Assembly: GCF_049445995.1 (NCBI RefSeq)
Contig: NZ_JBMSDZ010000001.1
Span: forward strand, 1 to 64,000
Length of the DNA stretch: 64,000 bases
Reading direction: 5' to 3'
DNA from: Dyella_A sp049445995
GTDB lineage: Bacteria > Pseudomonadota > Gammaproteobacteria > Xanthomonadales > Rhodanobacteraceae
Below are positions 26,534-34,999 of the stretch, piece by piece. Within the stretch, counting starts at the first letter, position 1. Each line of letters starts with the position of its first letter. The position numbers and the translations under genes were made by a program. Below the pieces are notes generated by a model. That model did not search any database. It was not told the origin of the DNA and saw only the letters and a list, made by a program, of their open reading frames with translations.

Positions 26534-26547
26534 TTGACCTCGATCAA
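26534..26547 (+). promoter_or_regulatory. FNR/ANR-type box upstream of phaC
   Basis: TTGACCTCGATCAA matches the FNR/ANR consensus TTGAT-N4-ATCAA at nine of ten defined positions. It lies 83 nt before the preferred phaC start (26630), in the yciI-phaC divergent region. The TTG inside this box is also a possible start codon of the longer phaC frame, but that is better explained by the regulatory site. Confidence 0.65.
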
Positions 26548-26629
26548 GAGCCTGCGCTATGCGGCGGCGCATCCTGAAAACCTCGTTGGCGCCAAGGCGC
26601 CCCTCTCCGTTTCCCCGGACTCCGTGTCG

Positions 26630-28396
26630 ATGGAAGCCACCACCTCCCCTGTCAGCACCACCGACCGGATCGACCGGATGGTCCGCGCCACCGTGGCGCG
26701 CTGGACCGCCTCGATCTCGCCGGCCTCGTTGCAACTGGCCTGGAACGACTGGGCCGCGCACTTGGCCGGCGCGCCCGGCAAGCGGCTCGAACTACTCCGG
26801 CTGGGTCTGCTGCAGATGCGCGACCTGGCGAACTACGCCGCCCACTGCGCCCTGCCCGGCGCCGATCCGGAGGCGAATCCCTGCTGCGTAACCGCCCACC
26901 CCGGCGACCGCCGCTTCCGCGAACCGGAATGGAACCAGTGGCCGTTCAACGTGCTGCAGCAGTCGTTCCTGATGACCGAGCGCTTGTGGGAACAGGCCAC
27001 CCATGGCGTGCCCGGCGTCGAAAAGCACCACGAGGACGTGGTCGGCTTCGTCGCCCGGCAGTGGCTGGACATGTGGTCGCCCGGCAACCAGTTGCTGACC
27101 AATCCGGTGGTGCTGAAGCAGACCCTGCAACAGGGCGGCACCAATCTGCTGCGCGGCTGGCTCAACGGCCTGGACGATCTCGACCGCCTGGTCACTGGCA
27201 TGCCGCCGGCCGGCACCGAGGATTTCGCGGTCGGCCGCAACCTCGCAGTGACGCCGGGCAAGGTGGTGATGCGCAACCGCCTGGTCGAACTGATCCAGTA
27301 CGCGCCCAGCACGGCACAGGTGCGGCCGGAGCCGATCCTGATCGTGCCGGCGTGGATCATGAAGTACTACATCCTGGATCTTTCGCCGCACAACTCGCTG
27401 ATCCGCTACCTGGTGGACCAGGGCCACACCGTGTTCTGCATTTCCTGGAAGAACCCGGACGCGGACGATCGCGACCTAGGCATGGAGGACTACCTCCAGC
27501 TCGGTGTGATGGCGGCGCTCGACGCGGTGAACGCGATCATGCCGAAACAACCGGTGCACGCGGTGGGCTACTGCCTCGGCGGTACCCTGCTGTCGGTCGC
27601 CGCGGCGGCGATGGCGCGCGACGACGACCATCGCCTCGCCTCGGTCACTCTGTTCGCCGCGCAAACCGATTTCACCGAGCCGGGCGAACTGGGCCTGTTC
27701 ATCGACGAGAGCCAGGTCAGCCTGCTCGAGGCGCAGATGGCGCAGACCGGCTATCTCACCGCGCAGCAGATGGCCGGTGCGTTCCAGATGCTGCGCTCGT
27801 ACGACCTGCTGTGGTCGCGCCTGGTCGGCGAGTACCTGATGGGCACGCGCCGGCCGATGAACGACCTGATGGCCTGGAACGCCGACGCCACCCGCATGCC
27901 GGCGCGCATGCATTCGGAATACCTGCGCCGGCTGTTCCTGGACAACGATCTCGCCGAAGGGCGCTTCCCGGTCGGCGGACGACCGGTCGCGCTCAGCGAC
28001 ATCGCCTTGCCGATGTTCTGCGTCGGCACGCAGACCGACCACGTCGCGCCGTGGCGCTCGGTCTACAAGCTGCATTACCTCACCGTCGCCGACCTCACCT
28101 TCGTGCTGACCAGCGGCGGGCACAACACTGGCATCGTCAGCGAGCCGGGCCATCCGCACCGCAGCTACCAGCTGCTGCGGCGTGCGGCCGGCAGCGCCTA
28201 TCTCGGCCCCGACGCCTGGCTGGAGCAGGTCCCGCTGCACGACGGCTCCTGGTGGCCGGCCTGGTTGCACTGGCTGGACGAACATTCCGGCGCACCGGTC
28301 GATCCGCCGCGCATGGGCAACCCACGCGCCGGCTACCGGCCGCTCGCCGATGCTCCCGGCCAATACGTGCGGGAGGCCTATCGCATCATCGACTGA
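26630..28396 (+). CDS. phaC: Class I poly(R)-hydroxyalkanoate synthase
   Basis: A 588-residue PHA synthase that polymerises (R)-3-hydroxyacyl-CoA on granule surfaces. The lipase-like box GYCLGG holds the nucleophile C315 (C319 in the Cupriavidus enzyme). Further landmarks are the N-terminal PHAC segment with EWNQWPFNVLQQSF, the catalytic Asp region VGTQTDHVAPW and the catalytic His in SGGHNTGIVSEPG. A TTG at 26534 would add 32 residues but lies within an FNR-type box. It is first in a plus-strand block with phasin and phaB. Confidence 0.92.
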   Translation: MEATTSPVSTTDRIDRMVRATVARWTASISPASLQLAWNDWAAHLAGAPGKRLELLRLGLLQMRDLANYAAHCALPGADPEANPCCVTAHPGDRRFREPEWNQWPFNVLQQSFLMTERLWEQATHGVPGVEKHHEDVVGFVARQWLDMWSPGNQLLTNPVVLKQTLQQGGTNLLRGWLNGLDDLDRLVTGMPPAGTEDFAVGRNLAVTPGKVVMRNRLVELIQYAPSTAQVRPEPILIVPAWIMKYYILDLSPHNSLIRYLVDQGHTVFCISWKNPDADDRDLGMEDYLQLGVMAALDAVNAIMPKQPVHAVGYCLGGTLLSVAAAAMARDDDHRLASVTLFAAQTDFTEPGELGLFIDESQVSLLEAQMAQTGYLTAQQMAGAFQMLRSYDLLWSRLVGEYLMGTRRPMNDLMAWNADATRMPARMHSEYLRRLFLDNDLAEGRFPVGGRPVALSDIALPMFCVGTQTDHVAPWRSVYKLHYLTVADLTFVLTSGGHNTGIVSEPGHPHRSYQLLRRAAGSAYLGPDAWLEQVPLHDGSWWPAWLHWLDEHSGAPVDPPRMGNPRAGYRPLADAPGQYVREAYRIID

Positions 28397-28564
28397 ACGA
28401 CGGAACGCGAACGCCGGAACGCGCCCCGCATCCCAAGCCAAGTGGCCACACGGAATGTCATGGTGAGCGGCCACCCTCGCGGACGACGACCGGTATCGCC
28501 CGCAGGACCCGATCGGAACTGCCGGCCGCACGCCAACCCTCACACCTGAAGCGAGGACATGATC

Positions 28565-29053
28565 ATGAGCACCGATACCAACCTTCCGCTGGATCTGTAC
28601 AAGGCCAACGTCCAGCTGTGGATGCAGATGAACCTGCTGCTGCAGGAGACCCGCCAGCAATGGGCCGACCTCGGCGACAAGACGCTGGGCGACGACGTCG
28701 AGGAAACCCGCACCGAACTGGACGAACTGGCCAAGGCCACCGACTGGAAAGACTTCACCAACCTGCCCGGCTCGGCGGTCTGGCGTCGCATGCAGAAGCG
28801 CATCGGCGACCTGCAGGCGTGCACCGAAACCGCGATCGCCGAGCAGACCCGCTTCGCCTCGGGCCTGCAGCAGGCACTGGCCCACTGGCAGAAATCCACC
28901 ACCCAGGCGTTCACCGAAGCGGGCAAGAGCCTGCCGATGGCGCTTCCGCTGAAAGGCACGGTGCCGGATTTCGGCGCACTGATGGCGATGTTCACCCCGG
29001 CCGGCAAGTCCGCTCCGGCCAAGCCCGGCAAGGGCAAGAGCCATGCCGAGTGA
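28565..29053 (+). CDS. phaP: Phasin-like granule-associated protein
   Basis: A 162-residue, mostly helical protein with amphipathic segments (VQLWMQMNLLLQETRQQWADLG) and an Ala/Lys/Pro-rich tail, as in phasins and PHA granule-associated proteins. Start ATG 28565 has GAGGA seven nt upstream; ATG 28559 is too close to it. It lies between phaC and phaB and overlaps phaB by 11 nt. Assignment rests on composition and context more than on a diagnostic motif. Confidence 0.65.
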   Translation: MSTDTNLPLDLYKANVQLWMQMNLLLQETRQQWADLGDKTLGDDVEETRTELDELAKATDWKDFTNLPGSAVWRRMQKRIGDLQACTETAIAEQTRFASGLQQALAHWQKSTTQAFTEAGKSLPMALPLKGTVPDFGALMAMFTPAGKSAPAKPGKGKSHAE

Positions 29054-29789
29054 ACGCACCGCGCTGATCACCGGCGGCATGGGCTGCCTGGGCGAGGCGA
29101 TCGCCCAGGCGCTCCACGACAGCGGGCACCGCGTGATCGTCACCCACTCGCCCGGCCGCGATGACGTACAGTCCTGGCTGGACGCGCACGCCGTGCAGGG
29201 TCGCCGCTATCTCACCTACGAGATGGACGTGGCCGACGAGGCGTCCTGCGATGCCTGCGCCGAACGCGTGCGCGCCGACGGCCACGCGGTGGACGTGCTG
29301 GTCAACAACGCCGGCATCACCCGCGACGCGACCTTCCGCAAGATGCACAAGGTGGACTGGGACGCGGTGATGCACACCAACCTCGACTCGCTGTTCAACG
29401 TCACCAAGGCGTTCATCGGCGGCATGGTGGACCGGGGCTGGGGGCGCGTCGTCAATATCGCCTCGGTGAACGGTTCCAAGGGCGCGTTCGGCCAGACCAA
29501 CTACGCCGCATCGAAGGCCGGCATGCACGGCTTCACCAAATCGCTGGCGCTGGAACTGGCCGGCAAGGGCGTGACGGTGAACACGGTCTCGCCCGGCTAC
29601 CTGCAGACACGCATGGTCATGCAGGTGCCCGAGGACGTATTGAAGAGCAAGGTACTCTCGCAGATCCCGCTGGGTCGACTCGGACGCACCGATGAAGTGG
29701 CGGCCCTGGTCGCCTTCGTCTGCAGCGATGCGGCCGCCTTCATGACCGGGGCCAACCTGGCGATGAACGGCGGCCAGCACATGGCCTGA
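29043..29789 (+). CDS. phaB: Acetoacetyl-CoA reductase (SDR family)
   Basis: A 248-residue short-chain dehydrogenase that makes (R)-3-hydroxybutyryl-CoA with NADPH. It has the TGGMGCLG nucleotide-binding loop, LVNNAGITRD, the catalytic Ser in NIASVNGSKG, YAASKAG with catalytic Tyr and Lys, and PGYLQTRMV. These are the PhaB-type motifs. It supplies PhaC; no phaA thiolase is present in this block. Confidence 0.92.
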   Translation: MPSERTALITGGMGCLGEAIAQALHDSGHRVIVTHSPGRDDVQSWLDAHAVQGRRYLTYEMDVADEASCDACAERVRADGHAVDVLVNNAGITRDATFRKMHKVDWDAVMHTNLDSLFNVTKAFIGGMVDRGWGRVVNIASVNGSKGAFGQTNYAASKAGMHGFTKSLALELAGKGVTVNTVSPGYLQTRMVMQVPEDVLKSKVLSQIPLGRLGRTDEVAALVAFVCSDAAAFMTGANLAMNGGQHMA

Positions 29790-29820
29790 ATCGCCCCTTC
29801 CCGGACCACGGAGCTTGTCC

Positions 29821-31260
29821 ATGCCCGAGACCGTCACCGCCGCCCCACTTCCGACCGACGACGACATCGGCTACATCCACAACCGCACCTTCGACGAGAT
29901 CGCCGTCGGCGACACGGCGGCGATCGAGCGCACGCTCACCGCCGAGGACATCCAGCTGTTCGCCGTGATGTCCGGCGACGTCAACCCACAGCACCTGGAT
30001 CCGGACTTCGCCGCCTCCACCCGCTTCCACGGCGTGATCGCCCACGGCATGTGGGGCGCAGCGCTGATCTCGGCGGTGCTCGGCACCCGCCTGCCCGGAC
30101 CCGGCACGATCTACCTGGCGCAGACGCTGAAGTTCCTGGCGCCGGTGCACATCGGCGACACGCTGACCATCCGCGTGACCGTGCGCTCGAAGGACGAGGC
30201 GAAGAAGCGCCTGGTGCTCGACTGCAGCTGCACCGACCAGACCGGCCAGTGCGCGATCCAGGGCGAGGCCGAGGTGCTGGCGCCGATGGAAAAGATCGTA
30301 CGCACCCGCGCCACCCTGCCCGAGGTCCGCCTGACCGACGGCAACGGCGGCGTGCGCCGCCTGCTCGACTACGCGCGGCCGCTGGGCACGATCCGCGTGG
30401 CGGTGGTGCATCCCTGCGACGAGTCCAGCCTCGGCGGCGCCATCGACGCCTGGCGCGCTGGGCTGATCGAGCCGGTGCTGATCGGCCCGCGCGCCCGGCT
30501 CGACGCCGTGGCCACCGCGGCCGGCATCGACTTGTCCGGGCTGGCCATCGAGGACGTGCCACACAGCCATGCCGCCGTGCAGCGCGCGGTGGAGCTGGCC
30601 GTCGCCTGCAAGGTGGACGCCCTGATGAAAGGCAGCCTGCACACCGACGAGCTGATGACCGCGGTGATCGCCGCGGACAGCGGGCTGCGCACCAAGCGAC
30701 GGATCAGCCATTGCTACCTGATGCAGACACCGGCCTATCCGCGCCCGTTCATCATCACCGACGCGGCGATCAACATCACACCCACGCTGGAGGAGAAGGC
30801 CGACATCGTGCGCAACGCGATCGACCTGGCCCAGGTGATCGGCGTGGAGCGACCGCGCGTGGCGATCCTCGCCGCGGTGGAGACGGTCAATCCGCGCATG
30901 CCGGCCACGCTGGACGCCGCCGCGCTGTGCAAGATGGCCGATCGCGGCCAGATCGCCGGCGCGGTCCTGGACGGCCCGCTGGCCTTCGACAACGCGGTGT
31001 CCGCCGCGGCAGCGCGGATCAAGGGCATCGTCTCGCCGGTGGCCGGCCAGGCCGACGTGCTGGTGGTGCCGGATCTGGAGAGCGGCAACATGCTGGCCAA
31101 GCAACTGGAATATCTCGGCGGCGCCGCCAGCGCCGGCATCGTGATCGGTGCCAAGGTGCCGATCGTGCTCACCAGCCGCGCCGACTCGCGCGAGTCGCGG
31201 ATGGCCTCCTGTGCGGTGGCACTGCTGCTGGCCCATCGCTACCGGACGCAACCGCTGTGA
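29821..31260 (+). CDS. MaoC-like enoyl-CoA hydratase fused to phosphate acetyltransferase
   Basis: A 479-residue two-domain protein. Residues ~10-150 form an (R)-specific hydratase hot-dog fold (MaoC) with the catalytic region MSGDVNPQHLDPDFA and FHGVIAHGM. Residues ~175-475 form a phosphate acetyl/butyryltransferase domain with ALMKGSLHTDELM, NPRMPATLDAA and VPDLESGNMLAKQ. The hydratase could link beta-oxidation to PHA monomers, and the second half converts acyl-CoA to acyl phosphate for the following kinase. ATG 29821 has GGAG upstream. The stop overlaps the ackA GTG start. Confidence 0.9.
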   Translation: MPETVTAAPLPTDDDIGYIHNRTFDEIAVGDTAAIERTLTAEDIQLFAVMSGDVNPQHLDPDFAASTRFHGVIAHGMWGAALISAVLGTRLPGPGTIYLAQTLKFLAPVHIGDTLTIRVTVRSKDEAKKRLVLDCSCTDQTGQCAIQGEAEVLAPMEKIVRTRATLPEVRLTDGNGGVRRLLDYARPLGTIRVAVVHPCDESSLGGAIDAWRAGLIEPVLIGPRARLDAVATAAGIDLSGLAIEDVPHSHAAVQRAVELAVACKVDALMKGSLHTDELMTAVIAADSGLRTKRRISHCYLMQTPAYPRPFIITDAAINITPTLEEKADIVRNAIDLAQVIGVERPRVAILAAVETVNPRMPATLDAAALCKMADRGQIAGAVLDGPLAFDNAVSAAAARIKGIVSPVAGQADVLVVPDLESGNMLAKQLEYLGGAASAGIVIGAKVPIVLTSRADSRESRMASCAVALLLAHRYRTQPL

Positions 31261-32471
31261 CCACGATTGCCGAGCCCGCGGGCGACCTGCTGCTGGTGCT
31301 CAACTGCGGCTCGTCCAGCATCAAGTTCGCGCTGTTCGATGCCGCGGTGTCGCCGCTGCCGCGCCGGCCGTGCTGGAGCGGCAAGGTGGAGAACATCACC
31401 GCCGCGGCGCCGCGCTACGAAGAAGCCGGCCAGCCGGCGGAACCGCTCGCATTGGCGGCCGACGATCCGTACACCGGCGCACTCACGCACATCCGCAGCC
31501 GGCTCGCGACGCGGATCGGCGCGCGGCAGCTCGCTGCCGTGGCGCACCGCGTGGTGCACGGCGGCAGCAAGTACTTCGCACCGGTGCGGGTGGATGCCGC
31601 GGTGCTGGCCGACCTGCGCAGCTACATCCCGCTGGCGCCGCTGCACCAGCCGTTCGCGCTGGAAGCGATCGAGGCGCTGCTCGGGCTGCATCCGGAGCTG
31701 CCGCAGGTCGCCTGCTTCGACACCACCTTCCATCACACCGTGCCCAGGGTCGAACAGATGCTGCCGCTGCCGCGCGCGTTCTGGGACGAAGGGCTGCGCC
31801 GCTACGGCTTCCACGGCTTGTCCTATGCGTACATGGCCAAGGCGCTGGACGAACGCCACGGCGCCCGGGCGCACGGCCGCACGATCTGCGCCCATCTCGG
31901 CAGCGGCGCCAGTCTGTGCGCCATGCACGAGCTGCGCAGCGTCGCCACCACCATGGGGTTCTCCGCGCTGGACGGCCTGATGATGGGCACGCGCTGCGGC
32001 GCGCTCGATCCCGGCGCCGTGCTGTACCTGATGCAGACGCGCGGACTCGACGTCGACCAGGTCGGCCATCTGCTCTACCACGAGTCCGGCCTGCTCGGCG
32101 TTTCCGGCGTCTCAGCCGATCCGCGCGTGCTGCTGCCGCGCGAGGACGAAAAGCCGGTGCGCGAAGCGCTGGCGATGTACGTTCGGCGCATCGTGCGCGA
32201 GATCGGTGCGCTCACCGCGGTGCTCGGCGGCCTGGACATGCTGGTGTTCACCGCCGGCATCGGCGAGCACAACGCGATCATCCGCGAGCGCGTCTGCCGT
32301 GCGCTGGACTGGCTTGGGCTCACGCTGGACGACGACGCCAACGCCGCGCATGCCGCCGTGATCTCCGCCGGCGACAGCAAGGTGCGCGTGGCGGTCGAGC
32401 CGACCAACGAGGAATGGGTCGCCGCCTCCGCCGCGCTCGCACTGATCACGCGTCAATCCACTTCTGTTTGA
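31257..32471 (+). CDS. ackA: Acetate kinase
   Basis: A 404-residue kinase that turns acyl phosphate and ADP into ATP plus acid. ASKHA-fold landmarks: LNCGSSSIKFALFD, AHRVVHGGSKYF, CFDTTFHHTVP, RRYGFHGLSY, HLGSGASLCAM, DGLMMGTRCGALDPG and FTAGIGEHNAIIRERV. It starts at GTG 31257, overlapping the pta stop (GTGA), so the two enzymes are made together. An in-frame search finds no better ATG. Confidence 0.93.
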   Translation: MTTIAEPAGDLLLVLNCGSSSIKFALFDAAVSPLPRRPCWSGKVENITAAAPRYEEAGQPAEPLALAADDPYTGALTHIRSRLATRIGARQLAAVAHRVVHGGSKYFAPVRVDAAVLADLRSYIPLAPLHQPFALEAIEALLGLHPELPQVACFDTTFHHTVPRVEQMLPLPRAFWDEGLRRYGFHGLSYAYMAKALDERHGARAHGRTICAHLGSGASLCAMHELRSVATTMGFSALDGLMMGTRCGALDPGAVLYLMQTRGLDVDQVGHLLYHESGLLGVSGVSADPRVLLPREDEKPVREALAMYVRRIVREIGALTAVLGGLDMLVFTAGIGEHNAIIRERVCRALDWLGLTLDDDANAAHAAVISAGDSKVRVAVEPTNEEWVAASAALALITRQSTSV

Positions 32472-32481
32472 CCCGGGTCAA
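32468..32481 (+). promoter_or_regulatory. FNR/DNR-like palindrome upstream of the N-ATPase operon
   Basis: TTGACCCGGGTCAA is a perfect palindrome with the FNR-family core TTGA-N6-TCAA. It overlaps the ackA stop and lies 60 nt before the atpD start, a workable distance for an activator. It resembles the box upstream of phaC, suggesting that the block has two oxygen- or NO-sensing inputs. Confidence 0.5.
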
Positions 32482-32540
32482 CCGTCGACCGGAGCCATCG
32501 TCCGACCATGAGTCCTCACAGGCCGGGAGGACATGCACCG

Positions 32541-33953
32541 ATGGCAGGAAACGAAGGACAGCTGACGGCCGTGCGCGGCGCGGTGCTCGACGTGCGCTTC
32601 GCGCGGCCGCCGCTGCCCGCGGTCGGCGAAGCCCTGCACGTGCTGCGCGACGACGATGTGCCGCTGCTGCTGGAAGTCACCTCGCAACTTTCCGCGACGG
32701 ACGTTCGTGCGATCGCGCTGCGATCCACCGAAGGTGTCGCCCGCGACCTGCGGGTGCAGGCGCTCGGCAAACCGTTGCAGGTGCCGGTCGGGCCCGCAGT
32801 GCTCGGCCGGCTGCTCGACGTCACCGGCCAGCTTGGTGACGACGGCCCCGCCCTGCCCGCCGACGTGCCACGCCGGCCGATCCATCGCGCACCCCCGCCG
32901 CTGTCCGCACAGAGCGGCACCAGCACCCTGTTCACCACCGGACTGAAGGTGATCGACCTGCTCACCCCGCTGGTGCAGGGCGGCAAGGCGGCAATGTTTG
33001 GCGGCGCCGGCGTCGGCAAGACCGTGCTGGTGATGGAGCTGATCCACGCGATGGTCGAGCGCTATCAGGGCATCTCGGTGTTCGCCGGCGTGGGCGAACG
33101 CTCGCGCGAGGGCCACGAGATGCTGCTGGACATGCGCAACTCCGGCGTGCTCGACCATACCGTGCTGGTCTACGGCCAGATGAACGAGCCACCCGGCGCA
33201 CGCTGGCGCGTGCCGTTCACCGCACTGACCATGGCCGAGCATTTCCGCGACGAGCGGCGGCAGAACGTGCTGCTGCTGATGGACAACATCTTCCGCTTCG
33301 TCCAGGCCGGCTCCGAGATTTCCGGCCTGCTCGGCCGGCAGCCTTCGCGGGTCGGCTATCAGCCCACCCTGGCCGACGAGGTCGCCGCGCTGCAGGAGCG
33401 CATCGTCTCGGTGGACGGCGTGGCGGTCACCGCGATCGAGGCGGTCTACGTGCCGGCCGACGACTTCACCGACCCGGCGGTCACCGCGCTCGCCTCGCAC
33501 GTGGATTCGATGGTGGTGCTCTCGCGCGAGATGGCCGCGCAGGGCATGTACCCGGCGATCGACCCGATCGCCTCCTCCTCGATCATGCTCGATGCCGATC
33601 TGCTCGGCGAACGTCACGTGCACATCGCCACCGAAGTGCGCCGGGTGATCGAGCACTACCGCCAGTTGCAGGATGTGATCGCCCTGCTCGGCATGGACGA
33701 ACTGGGCGCCGACGATCGCCGTCTGGTCGAGCGCGCACGCCGGCTGCAGCGCTTTCTCACCCAGCCGTTCGCGGTGACCGAAGCGTTCACCGGCATGCCC
33801 GGCCGCAGCGTGGCGCTGGCCGACACGCTGGACGGCTGCCAGGCGATCCTCGACGGCGAATGCGACGGCTGGCGCGAGAGCTCGCTGTACATGGTCGGTA
33901 CGCTGGACGAAGCGCGGGCCAAGGAAGCGGCGGCGATGAAGGCGGCGGCATGA
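32541..33953 (+). CDS. atpD: N-type ATPase beta subunit
   Basis: A 470-residue catalytic beta subunit, with P-loop GGAGVGKT at 154-161, the catalytic Glu region GVGERSREG, and DNIFRFVQAGSEISGLLGRQPS. ATG 32541 is preceded by GGGAGGA at about 10 nt; ATG 32508 is a weaker option. It opens an operon in the order atpD-C-Q-R-B-E-F-A-G, the arrangement described for N-ATPases, a laterally moving second rotary ATPase distinct from the housekeeping F1Fo. Confidence 0.95.
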   Translation: MAGNEGQLTAVRGAVLDVRFARPPLPAVGEALHVLRDDDVPLLLEVTSQLSATDVRAIALRSTEGVARDLRVQALGKPLQVPVGPAVLGRLLDVTGQLGDDGPALPADVPRRPIHRAPPPLSAQSGTSTLFTTGLKVIDLLTPLVQGGKAAMFGGAGVGKTVLVMELIHAMVERYQGISVFAGVGERSREGHEMLLDMRNSGVLDHTVLVYGQMNEPPGARWRVPFTALTMAEHFRDERRQNVLLLMDNIFRFVQAGSEISGLLGRQPSRVGYQPTLADEVAALQERIVSVDGVAVTAIEAVYVPADDFTDPAVTALASHVDSMVVLSREMAAQGMYPAIDPIASSSIMLDADLLGERHVHIATEVRRVIEHYRQLQDVIALLGMDELGADDRRLVERARRLQRFLTQPFAVTEAFTGMPGRSVALADTLDGCQAILDGECDGWRESSLYMVGTLDEARAKEAAAMKAAA

Positions 33954-34375
33954 ACCGGCATCTGCACCTGGTGCTCGCCACGCCGCAGCAGGTCGTGCTC
34001 GACCTGGACGACGTGGGCGCGGTGCGCGGCGAAGACGCCAGCGGCAGCTTCGGCATCCTGCCCGGCCACGCCGACCTGGTGACCGTGCTGGTGCCCACCG
34101 TGCTGCGCTGGCAGCGTGCCGGTGGCGAAAAAGGTTTCTGCGCGCTGCGCGGCGGCGTGCTCCGGATGAGCGATGGCAAGGAGCTGCACGTGGCCTGCCG
34201 TGGCGCCGTGCACGGCGACGATCTCGACACCCTGGAAACCACCGTGCGTACCGCGCGCGCCGACCAGGCCGATGCCGACCGCCGCGCACGGGTCGAACAG
34301 ATGCAGTTGCACGCCCGCGCCGTGCGCACCCTGCTGCGCTATCTGCGCCCCGGCCCGAGGAACGTCGCACCATGA
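33950..34375 (+). CDS. atpC: N-type ATPase epsilon subunit
   Basis: A 141-residue epsilon-type subunit. The N-terminal beta-sandwich (MNRHLHLVLATPQQVVLD, GSFGILPGHADLVTVLVP) is followed by a helical C-terminal part. It overlaps atpD by 4 nt and atpQ by 4 nt. Confidence 0.9.
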   Translation: MNRHLHLVLATPQQVVLDLDDVGAVRGEDASGSFGILPGHADLVTVLVPTVLRWQRAGGEKGFCALRGGVLRMSDGKELHVACRGAVHGDDLDTLETTVRTARADQADADRRARVEQMQLHARAVRTLLRYLRPGPRNVAP

Positions 34376-34674
34376 CGACGCCGGCACCCGACCCGCGCAC
34401 GGAAGAGAGCCGCAACCCGGTCACCACGGCCGCCCGGCGCGCGCGCCAGCGCGACGAGGCCAACCGCGACGATCCGGCCACCCCGGCCAGCATCCGCCTG
34501 GCGCAGATCGGCGTGCTGGGCTGGACCATCGTCACGCCGATCCTGCTCGGCGTGCTGGCCGGGCACTGGCTGGACCGCTGGCTGCGTACCGGCGTCACTT
34601 TCGCCGCCGCCCTGCTCACCGTCGGTGCCGGGCTGGGCCTGTGGTTCGCCTGGCGCTGGATGCACCGTCAATGA
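34372..34674 (+). CDS. atpQ: N-type ATPase accessory subunit AtpQ (AtpI-like)
   Basis: A 100-residue protein with a polar N-terminus and two membrane helices (about 45-66 and 74-92), the AtpI/AtpQ pattern. In N-ATPase operons this gene always sits between atpC and atpR and is thought to help c-ring assembly or Mg2+ supply; the role is inferred from family. Confidence 0.85.
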   Translation: MTTPAPDPRTEESRNPVTTAARRARQRDEANRDDPATPASIRLAQIGVLGWTIVTPILLGVLAGHWLDRWLRTGVTFAAALLTVGAGLGLWFAWRWMHRQ

Positions 34675-34684
34675 GGAACCTGCC

Positions 34685-34999
34685 ATGAGCCCTCCCCTCG
34701 CAACGCTTCCGTTGGCCCCGGCCATCGGCATCGGGCTGCTCGCCGGTGGCGCGGTCGGCCTGCTCCATTTCGTCGGACTGCGCTACACCGTGCGCCTGCT
34801 CGCCGCCGGTCGCACCGGACTGGCGCTGGCGTCGCAAGGCCTGCGCGTGCTGCTCAGCGCGCTGCTGCTGGCGGCCCTGTTCCACTTCGGCCTGGCCGCG
34901 CTGCTGGCGGGCTTCGCCGGCTTCCTGGTGGCGCGCCACATGCTGCTGCGCGACCGCGCGGCGACCCACGCGCCGCCGGTCAGGGAGCCCCGGCCATGA
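34685..34999 (+). CDS. atpR: N-type ATPase accessory subunit AtpR
   Basis: A 104-residue, three-helix membrane protein typical of AtpR, a subunit found only in N-ATPase operons. Conserved polar residues within the helices are thought to interact with AtpQ or the rotor. ATG 34685 begins 10 nt after atpQ; the stop overlaps atpB by 4 nt. Confidence 0.85.
   Translation: MSPPLATLPLAPAIGIGLLAGGAVGLLHFVGLRYTVRLLAAGRTGLALASQGLRVLLSALLLAALFHFGLAALLAGFAGFLVARHMLLRDRAATHAPPVREPRP

Noticed and set aside
26534..26629. Upstream TTG start giving PhaC 32 more residues
   Set aside because: The TTG lies inside an FNR-type box and the added residues do not match PhaC N-termini.
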